A stretch of 64,000 bases of DNA from Heliopora coerulea (taxonomy: Eukaryota; Cnidaria; Anthozoa; Scleralcyonacea; Helioporidae), in NCBI GenBank assembly GCA_030142905.1, contig JASJOG010000413.1, forward strand, positions 62,001-126,000, written 5' to 3'. Position numbers and translations under genes: made by a program. Position 1 is the first letter of the stretch. Each line of letters starts with the position of its first letter. The notes beneath the pieces are model-generated. The model saw only the letters and a program-made list of their open reading frames with translations, had not been told where the DNA came from and did no database searches. Of the stretch, positions 51,560 to 61,667 are shown piece by piece.

Positions 51560-53830
51560 CACCAAAAGAGGTAAGGCGCCTCCCACAGACCATATGGTCA
51601 CGGAAACCACATTACGGGGAAATTTAAGAAAGTCTGTTGATGAAAACCAAAAATCGAGTTTAAAATGCACTATTGACAATGATATTTTCTCAGGTGAGCG
51701 CTTGTTGTGTCAAAGTGGTCATGCTTTTATCAACGTCATGACAACCCACAACGCCAAAGAACGCCTTTGTTAAATTCATGTTTCGCAGGACGCCAGCTGC
51801 CCAAATCCGAAAATTACCAATATCGTGGAAAAAATTGCCGTTAATTCCAAACCGCTTCTTATTTCAGAGGGGGAACTAAGTTTAGGTCAATATGTGATAT
51901 TAAATCATTTTAAGTCAAATACCTGGTGGAACAAACGTATTTTTTCGTATTAGACATTCAAATAAAGGTAGTGGTGATTAAGGATTAGAAAACAAGTACG
52001 AAAAAGGTTTTCTCCGATGTTTTATCAGGGACTAAAATTTTATCAGATTGCGAAATGTGAATTCATTGTTATGGCACGCTTTGGTTAAAACATAGTTTAA
52101 AGCGATCGTTTCCTTGCTACAATTACGAAGTCTCCTTTTTTAGCCTCGACTGACTCATAAGAGATAACAGCACCTTCATATCTTTGAACTAAACATGACC
52201 AACTTTTAGCCCAAGAATTCCCCCTGGAATGGCTCTTATCGGTTAATCATGAAAATTTCTGATTTTTTCGATGGTAGCGAACATACTCATCAGTTGATTT
52301 TTACAATTACGAAGACTTGCTTTTAGCTTAGGGTGATTACATGAAGACAACGAAATGTTCATTATCTGGTGGCAAACGATCGCTTTTCGTTTCGACTTAT
52401 AAGGTTCTACTTAACGTATTCTTTTGCATTTTACAAAGGCTATATTGGACGATTATTCATCTAAGGAAATGATTTACAATACATACTTGTAGTCTTAACC
52501 GACAAACACAAGATAAATTTATTCTCAGAATTTCCAAGGAAAAAAATTACAAATTTCTTTGACCTAAGAACTTCCAAAAAAAGGCTATTTAGTATATTCA
52601 CACAAGCTCTATTTACTTGTAATACATCTCACTTCTAAATAGTATTGGAAGTGGGTACGCATATAGCTGCTACGATGACAAAAATGTGCTTTTAATTTCA
52701 ACTGATCGAGTGAAGATGATTATATCCTCATAATCTGCTAACAAAAGATAACGCACCTTTTGAACGCTAGAGCTTTCACTGAAACCCTAATTCTTAATAA
52801 TGTAGTAACGGCTACATTTACTGGTAATTCAGTTATGGAAATGAGTTGGGAATAGAATAAAGTACAAAATCAGACATCCTAAGAATTGGAACGGTAAACG
52901 AGAGAGGTCTTTTCAAAAAAACCCTAAAACGTCAACCAAACATCACGTGGCTTAGGTTAAGAAGTGGCTGGATTCTGTTTCATGACTAAATTGGATGTGG
53001 GTTTTTAATGTCATAGCTGCTCCTTGTTATGTCACTTTAGGATGAAAATTATGCTAGTTATCTGGTTTCATGATAGTTATCAAAGAGGACAGTCAATTTA
53101 GAAAAATACTGGCAATTCAACCATGTTTTTGGATTAATGGGCATGATTACATTTATTTCGTAATGACAAAGTGCTATGTACTTCCATGTGTTGTCAAAAA
53201 CAACAAGAATCTCGTCGCCGTAGATATTGTGTATGCACAGATGCAGAATCTCATGACCAATTTATCTTAGTTGTCTAAAGTTTACCATCGTAAGAGTTTA
53301 ATCCTAACTCATACATTGTTTTTAAAGAGGAGATATTTTCCAGCATTTGCTAATTTACACATAATTCTACCGAAATAAAAATAAACAATCATATGGCTCG
53401 CTACCCTTCTGGAAATGAAAGATCTGTGATACAAGCTAATATAGTAATACCAGTTAGTGTCTTGTAAGTTAATATTATACTTCCTGGAAAAATTGCTTTT
53501 GACTAGGTTATATAAAAACAAATTTCCACGTAGCTCTGTGTCATAAAATGTATATGTACTGTTTTCCAGCAGTTGCAGTAATCATTCTCTAAAAAACTTG
53601 CTCCGAGTTCTAAATGCAAATGAGATTCGAGATAAAAATAGAAATCTAGTTCTTTGAACCATAAATAAGATGTAACGTAGACTCAAGTTATATTTTCGGA
53701 TTTTATTAACTTTGTTCCTGGATACAGGTTCAAATTTTCACCAAAAAGTATGAATAAGTAGACTTTACCCCAACTCTAAATCTAAATTACAAATTTGTAT
53801 ACAAGTACAGGCGAACCTGATATTTACTTT
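51560..53830. other. No recognisable gene
   Basis: Over 2 kb without a supported feature. Short frames (for example 53070-53270) have no motif. Could contain introns or UTR of an unseen host gene. Confidence 0.5.
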
Positions 53831-53835
53831 CCTTT

Positions 53836-53942
53836 TGACTCAGAAGATGACCGGCTCTAAGGCTGTCGAAACGTCAGTCACTTCCACCAACAGTCTTTCT
53901 CAAGACTACACTAACCTGGACGATCAACTTCCACAAACATGT
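53836..53942 (+). repeat. Truncated relative of the hammerhead insert at 36104
   Basis: Carries TGACT, a mutated core (CAGAAGA instead of CTGAAGA), GAAACGTCAGTCA and then CAACAGTCTTTCTCAAGACT...CAACTTCC.CAAACATG, as at 36104-36208 inverted. The core change and stem II mismatch make it inactive. Confidence 0.75.
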
Positions 53943-54267
53943 TTAGCGATACGAAACGTTTTACGCATTGAATGCTAAATTAGTCGTAAAACCGTAGAAA
54001 TATCCTAGACGACGTACTGTATGGAAGTAGGACAGTGTTGAAAATACTCTTGGGACTTCAAATTATTCATTTCTTTTATTCTGAATAAAAATTTCTATTG
54101 TAGGAACACGTTGCCGTAGTGTTTGCCGTAGTGTTTGCTTAAACTTCATAATCAGTCCACGGCAGCAGAGTCCAACACACATTGGTCCATCCGCACGTGG
54201 GCTCGTCCCGCTGAATGTGGGACATTTTCCACGGTATTCTATGCATAATCTCACACCTTGCAGTTTC

Positions 54268-54365
54268 ATCTTTTCCTGTCCGACGCGTTTCCTCTTTACG
54301 AGTGAAATCGTCTGCCGTTTGCCAAAGTAGAATTAAAATATTGAGTATGGACAGGAAAGAGCTAC
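54268..54365. mobile_element. Second copy of small MITE (see 15996)
   Basis: Inverted ends TCTTTTCCTGTCC and GGACAGGAAAGAGC with the inner TACGAGTGAAATCGTCTG block. Confidence 0.5.
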
Positions 54366-54900
54366 GGATTAAGTAGTGTTGAGTCACGGACATATGATGA
54401 GTGACTGAGTGTTCCTCGAATCAGATCTAAAGCGCTTTTTAAACTCACAACCTTAAAACTCAAAAACATTCACATGAATACGAGCAAAAAATTTATCTGG
54501 TTTGTGTTTGCTGCATCAAAATACTGGTACAACCGCGTTTGTGACCCAGAAACAAACGAAGTCATACGTTTGGATATCATACTCCAAAGCTTTTTAGAAA
54601 GTATGTTATTGCAGGCATTAAATTCTTACGTTTCTTAATATTCCTTGCAGTTTTAAACTAACGTATTCTTTAACATCTAATTTGAGTCTGTAATCAGTGG
54701 AAAAGTCCAGTAGAGTGAAGTGCAGAGGAAAAGTGAACATCTTGTGGCTTAGTATTTATGTTTGCATTCCCACTGATAACTGGAGTGAATGCAATTAAAT
54801 TTAGTAAATAAGATATCAGATCAATATTTACCTGAAGTTTGTATGTTAGATATATGAGAGCTTGGAATATCTTAAGATGATAGATGAATGATCGTCAAGC
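54366..54900. other. No recognisable feature
   Basis: Nothing supported; CCAGTAGAGTGAAGTGC near 54707 recurs at 31818. Confidence 0.4.
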
Positions 54901-54928
54901 CCTATCTATACTCAGAAAAACGATTTCT

Positions 54929-55004
54929 GAGCCCCAGACGGGGATCGAACCCGCAACCTTCTGATGACCGGTAAGACGTCCTAACCATTAACCACCTAAC
55001 AAAA
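54929..55004 (-). tRNA. Degenerate tRNA-like unit (third family)
   Basis: The minus strand has box B GGTTCGATCCC, T stem GCGGG/CCCGT (one wobble) and ACCGGTCATCAGAAGGTT, closely like family B, but the 5' acceptor and box A are eroded. It is followed by CTCAGAAATCGTTTTTCTGAG, the same 3' hairpin as families A and B. Confidence 0.5.
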
Positions 55005-55365
55005 TTAAATTAATGAACGGTCTACGGGGACTAAAAGTTAATTCAAATCTGTCATACCATTTCAAATTAAAGAGGCTTTTAAACGTGTTCTTTCGAGACA
55101 CTAGCTTTTACCTGTTTTTTTTATTTAAAGGTTTTAATACCGTTTGATCCAGCTTTTTGAATCATCGTGTTTCCTCTGCGTATAAGCGAAAGATCAACTG
55201 CATCAATTTACATTTTTACCATTGAAATAAACAGAGGATGTAAATAATTATCCTGTGAAAATATAATTGTTGTTTTTAGAATCAATTATAATATATTAAA
55301 TATTGAACTCAATTCTAGCACTTTTTCGTATAATCTTGGCTATTGATTTTCCGGGTGGAAAGCGT

Positions 55366-55477
55366 AATCGTAATAAAAAGATCAGAACTCAGCTTAGAAT
55401 ACTTGACTTGCCTATTTCATTATGGCGATGCATTTAGAATTCTGAGCTGGGCTCTGATCTTTTTCTTACGATTACTT
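55366..55477. repeat. Short inverted-repeat element
   Basis: GTAATCGTAATAAAAAGATC...CTCAGCTTAGAAT and its near complement ATTCTGAGCTGG...GATCTTTTTCTTACGATTAC enclose about 35 bp. MITE-like hairpin. Confidence 0.65.
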
Positions 55478-55479
55478 TT

Positions 55480-56820
55480 TCGTATATTTCATATACCCGC
55501 TATGATCTGTCCATTGCCGAGTTAGTCAGGTTTACTCTCTTCATCATAAAATATCTGTCAACTCTCTCGCACCTGCGCTTGCGATAACGGACTCCTACAT
55601 CCTTGATATTTTCGCACCTGCATAGTTCGAACCGTCCGAAAAAATGACCACGTTTCGAAGTACACAAAGATCATGTAATTAGTCGATAAAATTAAAAATA
55701 CCGAATGAAATTAATCTTCAAAACTAGCTTCTTTTTACCAACTAGTAAACATTTAAAACCCTGTTCATTAGAAATGTACACCTGAGTCAAGCGACTTGGA
55801 CTTTTTTTGCGTCCTGCAACTTCATTTGTGTATTGGAGGTATTTATTTGATGGCTCATACTGCAATTATGTGTCACGCAACCCCTGGACTGACGCGAAAG
55901 ATAACATATGGACTAATTAATTCTTCCCGGCCGCATAAAACCTGGTTTTCATATAGTTGTTCTTATTGTAGTTCAATCGGTGATTAATGCCGACTCCACT
56001 AGAACAATTGTGCTTCCATCAAGTATTAAGAGTTGTAATTTAGACGCCGATTTCCCCCTACAATTCAGGACGTCTCCGTTAGTGATCGCCAATTTATGTT
56101 GAAGCCGCGCTAGTGGGTGGTTTGGGAAAAATATTAGACTTGGGCGAGAGCCAAAATTTTGCTTCGAACATTACACGCTGTCATATAATATTCCTCACAA
56201 TTACGATACCAGAAAGTATTACAACATGCCTTAGAAAAGATTCGTAAAAAATTAACGGAAAGGAAAAATGAAATGCTTGGGTTTTCGTCGCAAAATACAA
56301 CCGACGATCTTTGGAAGGTGGCTGGGTACACCCGAGCAACATCCATAAACCGCTCGTCAGTTACACTCTGCGTTCGACCCATCTTTATGTAATATATAAA
56401 ATATTTACTGTGGTTGGGGTGCAGTAAACACCAGAAGTGAACAATATCTTTTGACGTTCATTCGTTATTTAGCACCATGTGGCACTTTTCTGTTGCAGAA
56501 GATCGGCGATGAACTTTTGAATTAAATGCTGATTTGTCGGCAACTGTTGTAATTGCTAAAGACATTAAATCTGATTCATCTTCTACAATAATCGCCGATT
56601 GATTGCCGACCGAATTACACCAATTACGGTTCGCGTTTCTATTAAGTCGTAATTGTTGTGAGACTTGATCGGCGATAATCGTCCACTGAATTACAACAAT
56701 TACAAGCATATGGACACCAGACTTGATATATTTGGGGAATAACCTCAACATTTCCGACCAGGAAGATATGCACCATCATATTTTCAAGCGTAGAACAGTC
56801 TCTTGGTAAACCGATATTCA
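55480..56820. other. No recognisable gene; weak foldback near 56430-56715
   Basis: Motifs CGCCGATTGATTGCCGACCG and GATCGGCGATAATCGTCC recur in inverted or shuffled form, and ACCAGA...TCTGGTG-like ends lie near 56430 and 56715, hinting at a degraded foldback. No gene supported. Confidence 0.35.
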
Positions 56821-56825
56821 AAGGG

Positions 56826-57002
56826 CCCGTTCACACTAGCAAGTTAAATCGATCTCAGATCGAACTTAAAAAACGTCTGAGAGTGAACACTCGAACGCGA
56901 ACTGTGATCGATCCAAACGAGTACATTTCAAGTGTGAACATCTTGACGAAGCGAACTGAGATCGATCCCAGATTGGTCTCAGATTGATCTACGTGTGAAC
57001 GG
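56826..57002. mobile_element. MITE-like element with CCCGTTCACAC ends
   Basis: GCCCGTTCACACTAGC at the left, CGTGTGAACGG at the right, with several internal GATCGAT(C/T)...CTCAGAT motifs in both orientations (for example GATCTCAGATCG and CAGATTGGTCTCAGATTGATC). About 177 bp, non-coding. Confidence 0.65.
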
Positions 57003-57309
57003 AGAGAATGAGACCAAAGTCAAACAGTTTGTGTCATTGTCGGCCCCATTAAAATACGATTAGGTCGGTTTTCTTTGTTCTTTCGAGAGTTTTATCCTCC
57101 GATGAAACCTACCTAACCAAAAGAGCTTTTGAAAAGCTGACGGGAAATGTACAATACTTGAAATAGCTGGAATTGTATATACAATCCCTGACAACAATTA
57201 ATTCAAGGAAGACAAATCTGAAAAACATGCTTTTTTACTTCTCAAAGCAAAAACAAATCATGTCGCTTAATATTTCTTGAAGGAAACCTCTTTTAATTGT
57301 GTTCCATGA

Positions 57310-57565
57310 CGGATAAATATCTCGAACGTCGACTTTAAGCCAAATACATTGCCGTAGTATAGGACATGGGGATACCAGCCCTTTTTACCACCAGTCGGCA
57401 AAATTTCCAACAAAATCGAATTTTTCCATAAAATGTCACCAACTGGGGATACCAGCGCATTTTCCACATAAAATATATATCAACGAATTTTTTCAGTAGT
57501 CAGCAAATTTTTTATAACTGGGAATATCAGCGCATTTTCCCATTACTTATAATTCATCAAAAAGT
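57310..57565. repeat. Dispersed repeat with GGATACCAGCGCATTTT motifs, copy 2
   Basis: Same orientation as 40290-40575; starts GACGGATAAATATCTCGAACG, which also begins the hairpin at 61367. Confidence 0.7.
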
Positions 57566-57579
57566 CACCACATTTTAAG

Positions 57580-59740
57580 AATATAATATGGCTCGACTTA
57601 AACAACCATAGTTTCAAAATCTTATAATACCTACTCATGATACCATAAGATGATCTAATATAATAAAACAAAAAATTTTTATTCAATATTTTTATGGCTT
57701 CCACATCATACGTAGCAATACAACAGCAACGCTCTTGGCAACAATTACTCTACAACATTCTCTCCAAGTTTCGCTAGGCCTTCACGTTCTCCCTTAATAG
57801 CGAATGCATTTATAGCGAATGTAGCGGTGATGGTCATTCCAAAAATTACGATGAAAATAACGCAATGTTTCTCCCATTTTTAACATTTTTCATTTCTATC
57901 AAAGTATTTACCCTCGGACACTTCAATCATGACCAGGGTTCGATATCGTTCATAGTTCAATTTTTGCTCCTCGACATTGGATTCCAACGATGAACTAAAT
58001 ATAAAATTAAAGCATTAAAGCAACGGGAAACGGGGAACATTGATAGGCTAGTGTAGCTCAACAAATAATTTCAACGTTTTCAGCAGGTGAAAACACAGAG
58101 ACGGTAAGTTCTACTACTAGAGGGAAATACTTAACTGCTAGGTTTTTAGCTGCTAAAGTAATTTTACAAGACAGTATATCTCTTTCCCAGAATATTACAT
58201 TTAGGACAAAAATTAACTTCTCAAAAATTATTATGTAAAGAAGTAAAAGAATTTACCTCACTCCAACAGAGGAATATGGTGGTATGTAATCCAGATGAGC
58301 CCGAACGTTAAACCTATAAAACTCACTCCGTTAATTCACCATTAAACTATTTTTCTTCCCTTTTTTCAGTCAAAGAAAAAGGGGAAAACATTCTGTCCCC
58401 AAGAAATGTCTGACAACAGTGTCCTGGAATAAAATATATCTTTCGTTGTCCATGTCTCGAGTGGAATATAACTAGTGAATGACCAGAACTATTACTAGGC
58501 ATCTGAAGGAGAGTAAAATAATCCAAACAGTGCTTGCAACAAAATTCATTACTGACAATTTATGATATGGCTAAGCTTGTTCTGCGATCTGTACGCAACA
58601 TCACGCATGCTGATTGGTTGCTGAAGGGTCCGATACATTAGAGTATTGCACCGGTCAAATACGTTTTTTATTCCAGACTATAATAAAATGATAGTGTACT
58701 AAAACTGATAATTACTCCAAAGGAACTAGAAACTTCCTAAATTTCTTTATTATTTGGAAGGCTTGTACGAGTATTTGGAATCAGTAACCCGACGCTATTA
58801 CTGCACAGCACTTGTGATGATTTGATATCGAGACTTTTGCGAAATGTTGATGTTGAAATTAAGATTTTACCCGCACTGCCGTATTACCCACAGCAGCTTC
58901 AAAAACAGAAAAATCAGCAGATAACCTGCGGGTAATTCCCAGGAAAATACGGTATTTGATTTTCTTCCAAATCACAGTGGATGTATGCACGTGATGGAAG
59001 GAATAACATGCCCCTTGACATTGGCACCCAGTCAAGTAAGGAGGTGCATATCCCAACATCCAAAATGATACAGTAATTTAATAGACATTATGGAAACTTC
59101 CCAAAAAGTAGAGCTGGAATAGAATTTAATGATTACTGTACATAAAGCCAAATTTGTTACCTTGTAAACACAACTTAGAACTTACCTATCAATCATAACA
59201 CTTCTGTCACCTTGCCATGGAATCCTGAAATTGTAACCAATAAACATTAATCACAGCATAGTCATAAGAAATTTAAACACTTCACAAGTAACAGATCTGT
59301 ACCAATCATATGCAATATCAGCAATCCACAATAATGCTTGTTTTTCAACACTCTTATTCTATTTACAGTAGTCTGACGTTGAAAAACAGTAATAAATTGC
59401 ATTTACAAACTTACATATTTATACCATCATCTGATAACGAATTTTGATGGTCAATATGAATCTTGTAGTTTGTTCCCTGAATCCTTAAGAAAGTTGTTGG
59501 ATCAGCTTTCAGGGAAAAAAGGATAAAGCCACAAAATGTGGAAATTACAAGTGTTCATCAGTGTATGTTTTTCAAAAAAAAAGCTGAAGGGTTGCACAAC
59601 TAAACATCATTGTCTTCTTCTGGATCAGCCTCTCAGACACCTCAAATACAAATGAAGGCTTTACTATGTCTGGTGTTGTATTTATCATCAGTTACCCTGT
59701 TCAATACCACCATCAGGTAACATTTGATGGATGGTAAGGG
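57580..59740. other. No recognisable gene
   Basis: More than 2 kb with no supported coding, RNA or repeat feature. The 66-codon minus frame at 58859-59059 (CQCQGACYSFHHVHTST) is suggestive in composition only. Confidence 0.45.
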
Positions 59741-59752
59741 CAGCACAGGCCC

Positions 59753-59921
59753 AGTGCCGTAACGGAACTACTTGGGGCCCTTAGGAAATTTTTGTTCGGG
59801 GGCCCTCGTCACCCTTCTTAGTATAGACATATATTTCAATTACAGATTCATCAGGGGCCCCTTAGAGGTCGGGGGCCCTTAGGAGTTGCTCTAACCCTGC
59901 CCATAGGCCGTTACGCTACTG
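59753..59921. mobile_element. hAT-type MITE with 8-bp target duplication CACAGGCC
   Basis: 169 bp with ends CAGTGCCGTAACGG and, inverted, CAGTAGCGTAACGG (12 of 14 matching), flanked by CACAGGCC at 59745-59752 and 59922-59929. Interior has GGGGCCC repeats, no ORF. Confidence 0.92.
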
Positions 59922-59929
59922 CACAGGCC

Positions 59930-60715
59930 TTCATAAATGGTAATGTAAATAGTTCTTTATACCCTATGAAACTCTATTTTTTTTTCTTGTTGAATAGACA
60001 AAAACAAAATGCCAGGATCTACTAATAATTGGTGGTGTTTTTGATTTGAAAATGATAAGCCTTTGTTTTAGTGGAAAATATTTTGAAAGTTCTTTTTTGA
60101 AAAAGTTCAAGTTTTTCTTCATTATTAATGCTTTTTTTTTGATATTACAGCAAAGCCCTAATTTAGTTGAGTAGGAAGTACAGAATTCAGCTGCAAACAT
60201 TATAGCATCTTTGAACATAGTTTCTGCAATGTCATATTACTAACTGCCATTTACAACCACCTGCAATTTACAACCACTTCTGCCTGGCAATAGGGGTGGT
60301 TGTATTGATACTCAGGTTCTAATATACATTAAAACACGATTAAGTAGGTTTTCTTTGTTCTTTCCAGGTTTTTATCGGCCTAATAAACTTGCCAAGAACA
60401 ATAGAGTATTTTAAAAGCTGGCGGCGGCTTTTGAATTGTCTCAGGGGAAATAGGGGTTAATAATGTACTGATTACCTGTTTTACATAGGTATCTGGGATT
60501 ATATATACTGTCCCCGGGACTTTATATATATATATATATATATAATCCCTGAAATTTCGATTAAAAAATACAAACAACAAAAATAAATGTTTAATAATAC
60601 AATCAAGCAAAATCACAAAGCAACATTTCTTAAATTTATTACTTGGCAGAGATATTTACAACTCAACAGAATTAACTCAGACGTTAAAATTATTAACGTT
60701 CATAGTACAGTTTTG
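59930..60715. other. No gene; (TA)n at 60524-60543
   Basis: Contains a TA microsatellite and, near 60320-60400, a stretch (GGTTTTCTTTGTTCTTTCCAG...) similar to 57070-57110, so a dispersed repeat. No gene supported. Confidence 0.4.
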
Positions 60716-60724
60716 AAAAGTAAC

Positions 60725-61154
60725 AACGTTCAGTAGACCTCACCAGTTCCTTTCTCTCGAACTTCCACCACAAATTTTGCCAGCCAGTAGTGGAGTTCTA
60801 TATCAGGTATTGCGCCAATGTCGAACGGAACGTGGGAAACTCATCATTCCAATTAACATCTTCAGAATTCCTTTTCATTCCCCATTCCTCCCACGCTCTG
60901 ATAGCCCAGTTCGTGCCGCTGATGGTAGCTTTTGGAACCCTATCCTTAATTCTTTCATGCAAGGCTAAATCACTGATGCGTGCGAGTGATGAAGAGTTTA
61001 CAATCTCTAATTCCTTACCAATCGTGACATCATTATCATCATCATAGTCTACTTCATTTTTAATGGCCACGTTAAAATTACCAACACTTCTAGTTTTTGA
61101 CCACCTGCTTTGCGTTATGCAAATCTGGTCGTCACTTTCGTCGTCTTCCATCAA
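60725..61154 (-). pseudogene. N-terminal exon/fragment of Crypton-derived (DUF3504-type) recombinase
   Basis: ATG at 61154. 118 codons: acidic start (MMEDDESDDQ), then SGTNWAIRAWEEWGMKRNSE, which matches the N-terminal SAM-like region of DUF3504/ZMYM-type tyrosine recombinases (pattern TTWAxRxFxEWxxxRN). Just past a frameshift near 60820 another frame carries IELHYWLAKFVVEVREKG, the usual next block (xLNxWLxxFVxEVRxKDG), ending near 60730 at GAACTGGTGAGGTC, which may be a splice donor. No catalytic domain is in the window. A pseudogene or a sequencing-level frameshift in a domesticated gene; unrelated in sequence to the fragments at 18.8-21.5 kb except for fold. Confidence 0.6.
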
Positions 61155-61204
61155 CCACCGTCTACGTTATCCCACGTCAAAGAAGAAAAAAAATTGAATA
61201 CACC

Positions 61205-61240
61205 CTATATATATCTATATATCTATATATCTATATATAA

Positions 61241-61279
<39 letters not shown>

Positions 61280-61307
61280 CGTGTGTGTGTATGTGTGCGT
61301 GTGTGTG
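61205..61307. repeat. Compound (TA/TC)n and (GT)n microsatellite
   Basis: ATATATCTATATATC followed by about 50 bp of GT/GC dinucleotides. Any open frame here is an artefact. Confidence 0.9.
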
Positions 61308-61366
61308 TATTACATTCTATTCCCGGGGGTTTCTTTAAGAAAACCTCTTTAACCGTGTTTTAAGTC

Positions 61367-61469
61367 GGATAAATACCTCGAACGTCTGCTTTAAGCCAGA
61401 TAAATCCCTTTGGACCTTCGGTCCCTCAGGATGTATCTGGCTTAAAGCAGACGTTCGAGGTATTTATCC
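61367..61469. repeat. Perfect 36-bp inverted repeat with nested hairpin
   Basis: Arms 61367-61402 and 61434-61469 match exactly (GGATAAATACCTCGAACGTC...). The 31-bp loop contains GGACC-TTC-GGTCC, a second stem. The arm sequence is related to 57310-57345 and 40296-40335. Confidence 0.85.
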
Positions 61470-61529
61470 TATACTTAAAGAACTCATGATCATACTCTTG
61501 GCAATGGTCTTTGTTAGTGCCCTATCAAG

Positions 61530-61543
61530 AGGGGGGGGGGGGG
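61530..61543. repeat. Poly-G tract
   Basis: About 13-14 consecutive G following AGA; potential G-quadruplex and a likely sequencing-length uncertainty. Confidence 0.85.
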
Positions 61544-61667
61544 CGTCACAGGAGCACTAAGCTTCGGCATAAACTTTTATGGGGAAAAATTTTCATAAAA
61601 AGACTTGACTGCTTTTGATCTGTTTTTTTTCTAGATTCAAAAACGTTTTGCAAAGCTCAAATACAAT

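Noticed and set aside
54063..54393. Minus frames with CWTLLPWTDYEV and RKEETRRTGKDE
   Set aside because: They overlap the MITE copy and have no motif or homologue that I recognise.
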